Source: an uncultured bacterium (GTDB lineage: Bacteria; Cyanobacteriota; Vampirovibrionia; Gastranaerophilales; Gastranaerophilaceae). Taken from it: a stretch of 64,000 nt of DNA. Within the stretch, counting starts at the first letter, position 1, and every line of letters starts with the position of its first letter. The notes under the pieces were generated by a model. It was given only the letters and a program-made list of their open reading frames with translations. It was not told the DNA's origin and made no database searches. The position numbers and the translations under genes were made by a program. Below, in pieces: positions 17,366 through 26,639 of this stretch. The DNA is taken from positions 60,391-124,390 of the forward strand of contig CAJMPQ010000006.1 of assembly GCA_905215335.1 (NCBI GenBank). The letters run 5' to 3'.

Positions 17366-18676
17366 TTATAAAAGATTTTTATTATTATTTACGAATGTAA
17401 AATCAGGCATCATTGATTTTACCATCATTGCTTCAATCATTTCAGGAGACATATTCTTATCTTTGTCTGAAAAATATGGAACCAAATTCATTAAATCATC
17501 GTCTGAATTAGAATTGTTATTGTTTCCAAGCATCATTCTTAACTCATCAAGTTCTCTTTTAGATTGTTGGTATTCAGGGTCTTTTAAAAAACTTTCCATA
17601 TCGCTTGATGGTGTGTCATAAGCTAGTTTGATTGTTTCGGAATCAGTTTTATGACTATCAAATTTTTGGATATTTTTTAAATTATGTGCATCATTTTCCG
17701 GAGTAACTTGTTCGTTATTAAGATTTTGTTGAATCTTTTTCAATTGAATTTGTTTGTACTCTTTATTCAAGTCAGGAGATAAGCCATTTCCGTATGGTGC
17801 GTTAATGAACTGATCAAGTTTTGCATCTTGTTGACCAAATGGAAGAATAATTTTATTTTCTTCTTTATCCTTATCTTCTTGGTTATTAGGATTTTCATCA
17901 TCCTTTTTAGGTGCTGGAGATAATTTATTTTGTAGTTTAACAAGATTTCTATGAATTAGAGTATCTGGATCAACAGGTGTTAAGTTTGCTGTATCTAAGT
18001 TAGCATATGGATAAATTAAATCTGGTTCGTTTACATTTGGGTAGCAAGTTTCATCAGCACTACCTAAAACACAATTTCTTCCATTTGTTGCATATTTAAC
18101 AATCATAGGATTTGCATTTAATGCAATAACTCTTTCGTATGCTTTTATAGCATTTTCTTTATCACTAACTTTAGAATAACACATTGCTAAATAGTAAAAA
18201 CCAAGTGTGTCATTTGGGTTTTGTCTAACATATGATATACACTCTTGTAGGCATCCTGCAAAATCACTCTTACGATATTTTTCTTTGATACTTTCAAAAG
18301 TAGGGTTTGCGTAGAATGAAGGACCTTCTAACCATCCGGCAGGAATTCCAGGGTTACCGTATACTTTTCTAGAAGATTCTCTTAGTACATCATTTCTTCT
18401 TTGAGGAACATTATCTGTTATATCTTCATCATTAATGTCAGTTGACGTGCTATAATTACTGTTACTTTTAGCTTTGCTAGAAGATGCACTTAATGAATTT
18501 TCATAAAATTCAGACATACCTCTTTCTCTGTCGCTATTTTCAGTATTGCTGCTTGATGGGTGTGTATCCTCATACAAATTGTAACTTTTCAATGGATTGG
18601 TAAAACCGTAAGCCATTGATGATACTGTATTTAATACCATTACTGTAGCTAGTAATAACCCAAATTTTTTCTTCAT
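17366..18676 (-). CDS. Secreted TPR protein with low-complexity tail
   Basis: This 436-residue protein has a Sec signal peptide (MKKKFGLLLATVMVLNTVSSMAYG). A Ser/Asn-rich linker follows (SSSKAKSNSNYSTSTD), then a single TPR-like region (about residues 125-195: FAGCLQECISYVRQNPNDTL and FYYLAMCYSKVSDKENAIKA). The rest is polar, Asn/Asp/Lys-rich and probably disordered. It is likely periplasmic or surface-exposed. It is the first gene of a pair with the 16754 protein. Its own job is unknown. Confidence 0.75.
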   Translation of the reverse strand: MKKKFGLLLATVMVLNTVSSMAYGFTNPLKSYNLYEDTHPSSSNTENSDRERGMSEFYENSLSASSSKAKSNSNYSTSTDINDEDITDNVPQRRNDVLRESSRKVYGNPGIPAGWLEGPSFYANPTFESIKEKYRKSDFAGCLQECISYVRQNPNDTLGFYYLAMCYSKVSDKENAIKAYERVIALNANPMIVKYATNGRNCVLGSADETCYPNVNEPDLIYPYANLDTANLTPVDPDTLIHRNLVKLQNKLSPAPKKDDENPNNQEDKDKEENKIILPFGQQDAKLDQFINAPYGNGLSPDLNKEYKQIQLKKIQQNLNNEQVTPENDAHNLKNIQKFDSHKTDSETIKLAYDTPSSDMESFLKDPEYQQSKRELDELRMMLGNNNNSNSDDDLMNLVPYFSDKDKNMSPEMIEAMMVKSMMPDFTFVNNNKNLL

Positions 18677-18776
18677 TATCTTATCCTCTTTAGAATTCCT
18701 TTTAATTAAAATATCTTCTACGTCAAGGTTATTATATGATATTAAAATCTAAACGTCATAATCTAAATGTATGAGA

Positions 18777-19343
18777 TTATAAAATTTTTATTGCAAATTT
18801 ACAGCCACAGTAATTTTGTCTATATAAATTTAAAGATTTTGAAATTTGATTTGTTTTTAGAAATCCATCATTTTTTCTAAAGTTTGTAGATATGTATTTT
18901 AAATTATATTTATCTGCTATTTTTTCACCTATTTCAGTTAATTTTGTATAATTTTTATGTGGGCTAATTACCATAGATGTTGTAAATTCAGATATATTTA
19001 ATTGTTTTGCTAATTCTGCGGTTTTAGAGAGTCTTAAAGTGAAGCATTTATCGCATCTTAAACCTTTTTCCGGTTCGTTTTCAAATCCTTTTACATATTG
19101 ATAATATATTTGAGGTTCATATTCTCCAATGATGAGTTCGCAATTGAAATGTTGACATAATGTCTTTTGAGCTTCTAATCGTCTTTGATATTCTGTTTCA
19201 GGAAAAATATTTGGATTATAAAAATAAACAATAACAGTATATCCCATATCTTTTAATAAAGATATGGGATAACCTGAACATATAGCACAACAAGCGTGCA
19301 ATAATATTTTTTTATTAGAATAATCCTTTAGGTTCTCCGCCAT
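18777..19343 (-). CDS. queH: Epoxyqueuosine reductase QueH
   Basis: This 188-residue protein has the QueH (DUF208) cysteine pattern: HACCAICS near the N-terminus, RCDKCF in the middle, and NYCGC near the C-terminus. Together these bind an iron-sulfur cluster and a second metal. It makes the last step of queuosine in tRNA, reducing epoxyqueuosine. It is the non-QueG type enzyme and fits an anaerobe. The ATG overlaps the end of the VKOR-fusion gene by 29 bases, so the two are cotranscribed. Confidence 0.93.
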   Translation of the reverse strand: MAENLKDYSNKKILLHACCAICSGYPISLLKDMGYTVIVYFYNPNIFPETEYQRRLEAQKTLCQHFNCELIIGEYEPQIYYQYVKGFENEPEKGLRCDKCFTLRLSKTAELAKQLNISEFTTSMVISPHKNYTKLTEIGEKIADKYNLKYISTNFRKNDGFLKTNQISKSLNLYRQNYCGCKFAIKIL

Positions 19344-20538
19344 GTTTTTTAATCCATTCTTTAAATTCTGGGTATCCTTTCACGCCCATTTCAAATTCGT
19401 CTCCTAGTTGTATTGCTGGAGTTCCTATTTGTTTGTGTGAAATAGCGTAATCAATGTCGTCTTGAATGATTTTGTTAACTTCAGGACTATGAGCATCTTT
19501 TTTGATTTTTTCTATATCAATACCCAAGCCTGATTTTTTAAGAACCTCTATAACTTCATCTTCTGTTGTTGGTTTTTTATCAAAGAATAAAGAATGAACT
19601 TCCCAGAATTTATTTTGTTTACCGGCAGCTTCTGCATATTGAGCCATTATACAAGATCCGTGGTGAAATTCTTCTTTTAGGTATTTGTTGCAAGATGTAT
19701 CTAGAGGTAATGCGTGATGTTCAACTCTTAGGTTTTTGAATTCCATTGCTAATTTATGAATCATAATGTTGCAAGCATAGCACATTGGACATTTGTAGTC
19801 TGAAAATACTTTTAGTACAACAGCATCTTTTGCATCTGAACCTAAAATATTACCTTTTACTGCATATTTATTTGTTTTAGCTCTAACAAATTCTCCAAAG
19901 TTTCTTTCAAATGTAAGAGATGGTGCAAATTTTGCACTTGTATATGCCCAACCTAGAAATCCGCAAGCACATAGCATAACGATAATAAATGCAACTCTGT
20001 ATGGGATTGGTTTTAAAGCTTCTGTAAAATCAATCCAACTTTGTTTAATTGCACCGATAAAATTGCCTTTAATTCCTATTACTGCAATTAAACCAATAAC
20101 TAAATTAAGTATGTATGTTAATGCACATACAACACATAGTTTATGTATAACAAATAAGCTTATGCATAATAATGACATTGAAATTATAAATGCAATTAAA
20201 CCTAAAGATGCAATATAGTGGAATTTGTTTTTAAATACTTCTAAGAATTTTAAAAATGGTATTTTTTTTAATTTATCAACAAATAACAACATTGTGATAA
20301 ATGAATATAAGAACAGTCCCCAGTAAGCTAATGGTATACCTAAGAATTGTGATTCAGTTGTTCTTGCAACTCCATCACAATCGATAAAATCGTTTACTGT
20401 ACAAAAGTGACCAAGTGAGTATTGATTAAAGTTTGCATCATAATATACAATTGCTAAGTATATTGTTGCGATAATACCTATAAAAAGTAAAATCCCAATA
20501 GATGTGTATTGTAATTTTTGTCTCTTATTGCTTTCCAT
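19315..20538 (-). CDS. VKOR-thioredoxin fusion for disulfide bond formation
   Basis: This 407-residue protein fuses a VKOR membrane domain to a DsbA-like thioredoxin domain. The VKOR part (about residues 10-200) has five hydrophobic segments, the loop cysteines C46 and C54, and the active CVVC pair C135/C138. The thioredoxin part (from about 240) has the CPMC active site at C250/C253 and a cis-Pro region (GTPAIQLGDEFEMG). It oxidises exported proteins and passes electrons to quinone, replacing DsbA plus DsbB in one chain. This fusion type is common in cyanobacteria. The prepilins here with many cysteines are candidate clients. Confidence 0.92.
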   Translation of the reverse strand: MESNKRQKLQYTSIGILLFIGIIATIYLAIVYYDANFNQYSLGHFCTVNDFIDCDGVARTTESQFLGIPLAYWGLFLYSFITMLLFVDKLKKIPFLKFLEVFKNKFHYIASLGLIAFIISMSLLCISLFVIHKLCVVCALTYILNLVIGLIAVIGIKGNFIGAIKQSWIDFTEALKPIPYRVAFIIVMLCACGFLGWAYTSAKFAPSLTFERNFGEFVRAKTNKYAVKGNILGSDAKDAVVLKVFSDYKCPMCYACNIMIHKLAMEFKNLRVEHHALPLDTSCNKYLKEEFHHGSCIMAQYAEAAGKQNKFWEVHSLFFDKKPTTEDEVIEVLKKSGLGIDIEKIKKDAHSPEVNKIIQDDIDYAISHKQIGTPAIQLGDEFEMGVKGYPEFKEWIKKHGGEPKGLF

Positions 20539-20681
20539 CGTGTTTCTCCCTTATCTGTTATTTAATATATTACATTTTAAGATGAAATTAATCAACTAAC
20601 TTAATATCTGAAATATATTTGTAATATCTTGAATAAATTGCTAATTAATGTTAATATTTATAATACTTATTGAGGTCGGAA

Positions 20682-21407
20682 GTGCAAAGAAATTTTTTAA
20701 ATCAATTTTTAAATAAAGTATCTAATTTTCCTGTATGGATTAAGGAAATTATTTATGCAAGATTATCTGAAGAGATCGATAAAGATAATGATCTTTCATA
20801 TGTTTTCGCTACTTATAAACCCGTGTTAACTTATAAGGGTAAATGTGAGTTAGATTATAAGAAAGCTAGTTTTGATAAAAATATTTATAATATTTTAGAA
20901 TACTGTGATAATGATGCAAGTATTTCAGAAATTGCTTTGAATACTTACATGTCATTAGAAGAAATTGCGAATTATTTTCTGTTTTGTGTAGATGAAGCAT
21001 ATTTGCAAATTCCTGATAATTCTCAAATTTTGAATATTGCAGGTTTTCTTGCAGGAAAATACAGAACAGGTGAATATTTCGTTCAAGATGGTGCAATTTC
21101 AGAAGACCAGCTAGATAAGGTTGTAGATAAGTATAATAACCAATCAGAAAATAAAAAATTTGGTCAGTTTTTGGTAGATTTAGGTCTTATTGCTCAAAAA
21201 CAATTAGATATAATTATTTCGTTTAAAGAAGAAGCGAAAAAAAGATTTGTACTTGATCACAATGAAATTCCAAAATTTAAACAAGAGTATGCAAAATCTT
21301 CTGATGAATATGAAAAACAAATTGAAGATTTGAAAAAAGAAAATAGACAGTTAAAAGCTAGATTGAATCAACTTTTAAATATGGTGAAAAAAAATGATGA
21401 ATATTAA
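20682..21407 (+). CDS. MshEN-like domain protein with coiled-coil tail
   Basis: The protein has 241 residues from the GTG at 20682, which follows GAGG with 6 nt spacing. A TTG 12 bases upstream is less likely. The N-terminal part is helical. Residues 130-185 resemble the N-terminal domain of type II secretion/type IV pilus ATPases (MshEN): ISEDQLDKVVDKYN, then FGQFLVDLGLIAQKQLDIII. No ATPase domain follows. The C-terminus is a short coiled coil (EKQIEDLKKENRQLKARLNQL). A role linked to pili or c-di-GMP binding is only an inference. It overlaps the asparaginase gene by 14 bases. Confidence 0.65.
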   Translation: MQRNFLNQFLNKVSNFPVWIKEIIYARLSEEIDKDNDLSYVFATYKPVLTYKGKCELDYKKASFDKNIYNILEYCDNDASISEIALNTYMSLEEIANYFLFCVDEAYLQIPDNSQILNIAGFLAGKYRTGEYFVQDGAISEDQLDKVVDKYNNQSENKKFGQFLVDLGLIAQKQLDIIISFKEEAKKRFVLDHNEIPKFKQEYAKSSDEYEKQIEDLKKENRQLKARLNQLLNMVKKNDEY

Positions 21408-22350
21408 TACAGAACCCGCTAAATTGATTACATTTAATAGAGATGGATTAATAGAACAAGAACATTTCGGTTATGTTGTTCGTTCCGATAGAGATAGAAT
21501 AATTGAAAAGTTTGGAGATGATAAAAATTATCCATTCTATTTACGTTCTTGTGCAAAACCACTTCAAGCAACATTATTGATTGATTATGGGTTGGATAAA
21601 GAATTTGATATGACAGAAGAAGAAATTGCAATATGTGCAGCTTCACATTCTGGCGAAAAAGTTCATGTAGATATTGTTAAAAGATTATTAGAAAAATTTG
21701 AAATAACAGAAAATAAGTTAAAGTGTGGTGTAAGTGAACCTACATCTAAGTCAGCTCGAGAAGAGTTGTTATTAAGTGGTAAAACTCCAACTGTACTTCA
21801 TAATAACTGTTCAGGTAAACATGTTATGATGCTTGGTTTGTGTAAAATAAATGATTGGGATATGGAAAAATATGACAATATTAACCATCCTCTACAACAA
21901 GCAATTGAAAAGAAAATTTATGAATTATGCGAAATAAAAAATGAATATCCTGTTACTAAAGATGGTTGCGGAGTCCCAATTTTTTCTATGCCATTAGGAA
22001 GTATTGTAAAAGGATATTTGAACGTATTTTGTAATCCAAAATATCAAAAAATTAAAGATGCGTTTTTAAAATATCCATACATAATAGGTGGAGATAATTG
22101 TACGGATACTAAAATTATGACAGAATCAGAAGGTTTAATTGCTAAAACCGGGGTTTCAGGACTTTGTGTTGTTGTAAATCCTGCTATAGAAGAAGGTTTT
22201 GCTGTTAAAATTTGTGATTCTGATAGCCGTGCAAGAGAATTAGTAACTGTAGATTTAGTAAATAATTTGCACTGGGCGGATATCAAAGTTTCTCACGATA
22301 TCACAACAGTTCATAATGAAAAAATTGGTGATATTATTACTTGGTTGTAA
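21394..22350 (+). CDS. L-asparaginase II family protein (Rhizobium AnsA-type)
   Basis: This 318-residue protein belongs to the thermolabile asparaginase family typified by Rhizobium etli, which is unrelated to the classical type I/II enzymes. Signatures are YLRSCAKPLQ (residues 49-58), ICAASHSGEKVHVD, HNNCSGKHVMMLGLC and KDGCGVPIFSMPL. These carry the serine, lysine and metal-binding cysteine residues of the active site. It would hydrolyse L-asparagine to aspartate, which could feed NadB (40177). The 3' end overlaps the convergent lysozyme gene by 14 bases. Confidence 0.88.
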   Translation: MMNINTEPAKLITFNRDGLIEQEHFGYVVRSDRDRIIEKFGDDKNYPFYLRSCAKPLQATLLIDYGLDKEFDMTEEEIAICAASHSGEKVHVDIVKRLLEKFEITENKLKCGVSEPTSKSAREELLLSGKTPTVLHNNCSGKHVMMLGLCKINDWDMEKYDNINHPLQQAIEKKIYELCEIKNEYPVTKDGCGVPIFSMPLGSIVKGYLNVFCNPKYQKIKDAFLKYPYIIGGDNCTDTKIMTESEGLIAKTGVSGLCVVVNPAIEEGFAVKICDSDSRARELVTVDLVNNLHWADIKVSHDITTVHNEKIGDIITWL

Positions 22351-23410
22351 GTTTTAATTTGATTTGATTGCCAAAGTAGTTTTGAATATCTTTATTATAA
22401 CCGTCTACTTGAGATGCGAAATTTTTACCTTCTTTTTTGCATTCAGCTCTTAGAAGTTCAATTCCTTTATTGTAGATTTGTTGTGCGGTATTAATATTTG
22501 ATTGTGGAACTTTATTACCATACATTTTTGTGGCTAGTGAAATATCAAATAATCTTCTTTTACATAATCCAGCCATTTCTTTTTGTGTTGCTGAGGATTT
22601 TACATTTGTAAATTTGTTTATTGCTGCTTCATATTTACCTACTTTAAGACAATATAAAAGTCCTGGTGTATCTTCAATGATTGCAGTTCCTTTATTAAAC
22701 GTCATATCAAGTAGTGCTTCTTTCATACTTTGCGGAAGTTTATCGTAATTTTTTTGTCCTCCAAGTAGAACTTTTAAATTCTCTTCCATTTTTAATAAAT
22801 CATTTGCACATAATTCACAGACTTGTTTGTTAGTCAGTTGTCGTGGTTCACCTTTTTTTAGCACATGACCGATACCAATGGTTAATACACCAGCTTTATC
22901 TTTATATGGTGTGTTATGAAATTTGTTTTCAGGAAGATTAGAACTATCTTCGACTTTTTTTAGTTTTTTTATAAAATCCAGGCTTACCCCCATAGATTTT
23001 GCAATGTCATTTAAGTTGTTAACATTTTTGGCTTTTCTTGTTGGGGGAATTTTTAAGATTTGTCCGGCTCTTATTTTTTTTGCTGAAGCTTCATCTAATC
23101 CATTTAGAGCTAACAGTGCACGGGGTTCAACTCCAAATTTTTTAGCAATATTTTCTAAATTATCACCACTTTTAATTTTATAATCAGGATTTTTTGTTGT
23201 GGTTATATATTTAGAACGAGTGTTGTTTGTTTGAATTTGTTCATCTGAAATTTCATTCATCATTGTAATTTCATTTGGAGCAGTCTTTTTGGTTGGAGCT
23301 TCAAAAATCGGAGATTTTATACTCGTTTTTTGAACAGGTGATTTTGATGTTTGAGTATCACCTGTAATTTTAATTTTTATGTAATTCCATAGTTTTGTTA
23401 AAAAATCCAT
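22337..23410 (-). CDS. LysM-containing GH24 lysozyme-like muramidase
   Basis: This 357-residue protein has a LysM domain (about residues 77-122: YKIKSGDNLENIAKKFG to GQILKIP), a second weaker LysM-like stretch (NLNDIAKSMGVSLDFIKKL), and a T4-type GH24 lysozyme domain (about 150-320). The active-site region reads LPENKFHNTPYKDKAGVLTIGIGHVL, broken here for brevity into its key TIGIGH and Glu-containing parts. No signal peptide is present, so it may leave by an atypical route or act as a prophage-like endolysin. It is followed upstream by an amidase gene on the same strand, forming a cell-wall hydrolase cluster. Confidence 0.85.
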   Translation of the reverse strand: MDFLTKLWNYIKIKITGDTQTSKSPVQKTSIKSPIFEAPTKKTAPNEITMMNEISDEQIQTNNTRSKYITTTKNPDYKIKSGDNLENIAKKFGVEPRALLALNGLDEASAKKIRAGQILKIPPTRKAKNVNNLNDIAKSMGVSLDFIKKLKKVEDSSNLPENKFHNTPYKDKAGVLTIGIGHVLKKGEPRQLTNKQVCELCANDLLKMEENLKVLLGGQKNYDKLPQSMKEALLDMTFNKGTAIIEDTPGLLYCLKVGKYEAAINKFTNVKSSATQKEMAGLCKRRLFDISLATKMYGNKVPQSNINTAQQIYNKGIELLRAECKKEGKNFASQVDGYNKDIQNYFGNQIKLKLTTK

Positions 23411-23423
23411 AGATTATAACCTT

Positions 23424-24497
23424 TTATTCATTAAAATATTCATTTATTCCATCTAGTAATTTATTTTCAAATCTGTTTTGAAAAGCTGAAGAATCTAAAT
23501 TTTTACTTTTTGAACCGTTTACGTATTCAACTTCAACCAAAACTGATGGAATATTTTCTGTTTGATGTAGTACTTGTAAGCCTTTTCGTGGAACATTCCA
23601 ATTACGTTGAGAGGAATCTGCTTTTATCCAGTCATCTTGATTTAAGTTTTTTATTAAAATATTTGTTAAGTTTGAGTCTTGTTCAAATCGTGAATCATAA
23701 CATACGCCGGAACCGGATTTTCCAGGTTCAGAATCTGCATGTAGTGATATAAACATAATATTATCTTTATCATATTTGATGTTTCCTTTTTCTCCGTTCT
23801 GAAGATTTTTTACTAATTTAGATATTGATTTTTGATCAGATAAGGTTTGGGCGTGTGCACTTGTAATTACAACGGCATAACCTTGTGCTCTTAATTCTTC
23901 TGATAAACTTTCAGAATATCCCTTCATTTTTTCATATTCTAATAAGGGAGCATACATTCCGTTACCTTTTTTGATAAAACTATATGATCCCGGGTCAAAA
24001 TATCCGGTTCTTGCACTGTAACCTCCATGACCTGGATTTAGAATTACAACTTTTCCATTTGGTTTTGTTGTAGGTTTTAATAGTTCTGTTTCGTTTGCAA
24101 CAATAGATTTACCTTTTACTGTTGGTGCTGGTATTCTATCAAGAGGTGCTAAATCCAGTTTGTTTTCATCATAAGGTAGATTGTTTTCTTTGCAGAATCT
24201 TTTGAAGTTATCTTTAGCTTCATTTTTTGCAGAGTGGATAGCTCCTTTTTGTAAACTTGATACTGTAAATTCGCCGGAGTTTCTTGTTAATTTTACAGGT
24301 GAGTTATTGTTTGATATTCTGGGTTTTGATTGACCGGAAATTTTTTCATTTTTAATTTCCCCGGAAATAATTTTATTTATTATTTCATCTAGTTTTTCGG
24401 TATCTACCATACCCCAATCATCAAATCTGTCATTTAATTCTTTTTCAAATTCTTCTCTGACTGATTTTGGTGTATTTTTTTTCTGTGGCAAGTGCAT
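23424..24497 (-). CDS. N-acetylmuramoyl-L-alanine amidase, C-terminal half of a split LysM-amidase gene
   Basis: The 357-codon frame contains a zinc amidase_3 domain (about residues 145-355): NPGHGG with the first zinc His, LLEYEKM with Glu, ISLHAD with the second His, and SVLVEVEYVN with the catalytic Glu. Before it lies an EFEKELNDRFDDWGMV repeat unit that matches one in the frame upstream. The nominal ATG at 24497 has no good ribosome-binding site and lies inside the preceding frame. An A8 run separates the two frames, and A7 or A10 would fuse them into one LysM-LysM-repeat-repeat-amidase protein of about 580 residues. Confidence 0.8.
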   Translation of the reverse strand: MHLPQKKNTPKSVREEFEKELNDRFDDWGMVDTEKLDEIINKIISGEIKNEKISGQSKPRISNNNSPVKLTRNSGEFTVSSLQKGAIHSAKNEAKDNFKRFCKENNLPYDENKLDLAPLDRIPAPTVKGKSIVANETELLKPTTKPNGKVVILNPGHGGYSARTGYFDPGSYSFIKKGNGMYAPLLEYEKMKGYSESLSEELRAQGYAVVITSAHAQTLSDQKSISKLVKNLQNGEKGNIKYDKDNIMFISLHADSEPGKSGSGVCYDSRFEQDSNLTNILIKNLNQDDWIKADSSQRNWNVPRKGLQVLHQTENIPSVLVEVEYVNGSKSKNLDSSAFQNRFENKLLDGINEYFNE

Positions 24498-25161
24498 CGT
24501 ATACTTGCATTACAGCTTTTTTTCTTGCTCCTTCGTTACTTGTTACTTCGTGAGTAATTCTGTTAATTAATGATTGTCCATAATCTTCATTATCATAAGC
24601 TTTAATAACAGCAGAAGCATTTTTTGGATTTATTTCATTTAACATGTCATCAAATGATTTTTTACCAACAGCTCCCCATTTATCATATGCTTCTTTTTCT
24701 AATTTTGTTGCAATTTCTTTTGGCGAGTATTGAGAACCCCATTTTTTTAAATTTTCAGCAGCGGGATTATTTGAATTATTTTTATCTTGAGGTTTATGAG
24801 GTGCGGCTGTTTTTACATAAAACATTTCGCCTTTGGTTGCTGAATATTCATTATAAGGCTTTGGTAAATTGTTTAATTTACCAAATTCTTCCAGTGTCAT
24901 ATTATATTTTCTTGCTAAAGCTAAAATTCCTTTACCTTGTGGAACTGAATCCATAGGTAAATCTATTTTTTGACCTATTTTGATTTTTGAATTTTTTAAA
25001 CCTGCCCATTGAATAAATTCTTCTGAGGACATTCCAAATTTTTTAGCTAAGCCCGAAACAGTATCTCCATTTTTTACAACTATTTGGCTTACTTTTGAAT
25101 TTTCTGTTTTTTGCTGGGTTTTAGAATGATTATTTACGCGATCTACACCTTGAGTTGTCAT
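24445..25161 (-). CDS. LysM domain protein, N-terminal half of a split LysM-amidase gene
   Basis: The protein has 238 residues from the ATG at 25161, which follows GGAGAG with 4 nt spacing. An ATG 24 bases upstream has no such site. Two LysM modules are seen: about residues 26-70 (VVKNGDTVSGLAKKFGMSSEE to KIGQKIDLP) and about 74-115. A helical repeat (EKEAYDKWGAV, then DDMLNEINPKNASAV) follows. The frame ends shortly after an A8 run (plus-strand TTTTTTTT near 24477) in a short aberrant tail. The downstream amidase frame continues the same repeat type. No signal peptide is visible. Confidence 0.8.
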   Translation of the reverse strand: MTTQGVDRVNNHSKTQQKTENSKVSQIVVKNGDTVSGLAKKFGMSSEEFIQWAGLKNSKIKIGQKIDLPMDSVPQGKGILALARKYNMTLEEFGKLNNLPKPYNEYSATKGEMFYVKTAAPHKPQDKNNSNNPAAENLKKWGSQYSPKEIATKLEKEAYDKWGAVGKKSFDDMLNEINPKNASAVIKAYDNEDYGQSLINRITHEVTSNEGARKKAVMQVYDALATEKKYTKISQRRI

Positions 25162-25262
25162 AATTCTCTCCATAAAGTTACACACTAATAAAAATAACGA
25201 CTATTCAAAGGAAATCTTTAAAATAATCGTTATTTTTATTAAGAAATTTTACAATTATAAGT

Positions 25263-25913
25263 TTATGTGTTAAATATTCTATCTCCGGCGTCACCCATAC
25301 CAGGTACAATGTAACCTTTTTCATTTAGGTGGTCATCAACTGCAGCGGTAATAATTTCTATATCAGGGTAGTGTTTTTGAATATTTTCAATACCTTGAGG
25401 GGCAGCAATAATACAAAGACATTTAATATTGTTTATAGGAATACCTTTTTGAGCGTATAAATCAATGGCTGCAAGTAAAGAATTTCCAGTTGCAAGCATT
25501 GGATCTGTTATATATACATAAAATTGTTCAGGATTATTAGCTTCCATTGGAACTTTATTGTAGTACCAAACTGGTTTTAAGGTTTTTTCATCTCTATACA
25601 TTCCAATGTGTCTTATAGTTGCTTGAGGAAGAATATCAATTGCTTCATCTGTAAAAATTAACCCTGCTCTTAATATTGGAGAAATTATTAATTTGATTTC
25701 AGGATCAACAGTCTTAGCTTTAAAAGTTGTTAGTGGAGTCGTAACTTCTTTTTCTACAAGAGGTAAATTCTTAGCGGCTTCGTATAACAAGCATCTTGTA
25801 ATTTTTCTGGTAGCAATTCTTACACCTTGGCTATCAGTATTTTTATCTCGCATTGTGCAAAGATTTAAAAGCACAACCGGATTATTTATTATCCTCACTT
25901 TGTTTAAGTTCAT
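25263..25913 (-). CDS. upp: Uracil phosphoribosyltransferase
   Basis: The protein has 216 residues from the ATG at 25913, which follows AGGGGT with 7 nt spacing and fits the usual 208-210 residue length. A longer frame from 25946 would add 11 residues. The PRPP-binding motif (ITDPMLATGNSL) and the uracil-contact C-terminus (GYIVPGMGDAGDRIF) are intact. It converts uracil and PRPP to UMP in pyrimidine salvage. The start overlaps the end of the MCE gene by 32 bases. Confidence 0.95.
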   Translation of the reverse strand: MNLNKVRIINNPVVLLNLCTMRDKNTDSQGVRIATRKITRCLLYEAAKNLPLVEKEVTTPLTTFKAKTVDPEIKLIISPILRAGLIFTDEAIDILPQATIRHIGMYRDEKTLKPVWYYNKVPMEANNPEQFYVYITDPMLATGNSLLAAIDLYAQKGIPINNIKCLCIIAAPQGIENIQKHYPDIEIITAAVDDHLNEKGYIVPGMGDAGDRIFNT

Positions 25914-26559
25914 TTGTTTCACCCCTATTTTGTTTTTCTTTTCCACTAAAATTGTTCATAAAATTCTTCTTACTATCCATAATAGTATTTATGGTTTTTT
26001 CAATTTTTATCAATCCCATTGTAGCATCTACAGGTTCAACAACATTTTTTGGAACTCCATTTTCAAAATCAAATTGTCCTGCAGCATGTCCTAAAGTCAT
26101 ACATATTGCGTTCAATTCTCTAAAGATATCATCAAATAAGCTCATAACTTTGCCTAGTCTTGTTGGATCTTTAGAAACAATAATTTTATCAGTTGGATTA
26201 TTTTTTATTGGTGGATAAATTTCTAAAGCTTTTGAGCCGGCAAGTCCTGAAGCTTCAACTGTAGCAATTGAGCCAACAGGAAGGACAAGTCCTTTTTGTG
26301 TAATCACAAATTTTATATAAACACTAGAAGATATTATTTGAATATTTTTTACGTATCCAATTTGTACTCCCAAGAATTTTACAGGTGAACCTACAATTAA
26401 TCCGTCTACATCTTCCATAAAGATTTGATAGCTTTTGTATTGTTTTTGAGTTTGATAATGGTGATATTTTATTCCCAAAACAGATACAGCTACGATTAGT
26501 AGCCATATTACAAACTCAATCCACGCATATAATCTTATGTTTGTAGAAACTTTTTTCAT
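25882..26559 (-). CDS. MCE (MlaD-like) domain protein
   Basis: This 225-residue protein has an N-terminal membrane anchor (about residues 13-33: IEFVIWLLIVAVSVLGI) and one MCE domain (about 40-120: MEDVDGLIVGSPVKFLGVQIG and VLPVGSIATVEASGLAGSKALEI). A polar C-terminal tail follows. MCE proteins form periplasmic lipid-transfer rings with an ABC transporter, so the presence of this gene suggests a two-membrane envelope. The partner MlaE/MlaF genes are not in the window. Confidence 0.88.
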   Translation of the reverse strand: MKKVSTNIRLYAWIEFVIWLLIVAVSVLGIKYHHYQTQKQYKSYQIFMEDVDGLIVGSPVKFLGVQIGYVKNIQIISSSVYIKFVITQKGLVLPVGSIATVEASGLAGSKALEIYPPIKNNPTDKIIVSKDPTRLGKVMSLFDDIFRELNAICMTLGHAAGQFDFENGVPKNVVEPVDATMGLIKIEKTINTIMDSKKNFMNNFSGKEKQNRGETNELKQSEDNK

Positions 26560-26639
26560 ACTTCACATTATACAATAAACTGTTTTTATAATGAATTATG
26601 TTATTTAACTTTACGTATTTTTGTAATAGCATTTAGGGG

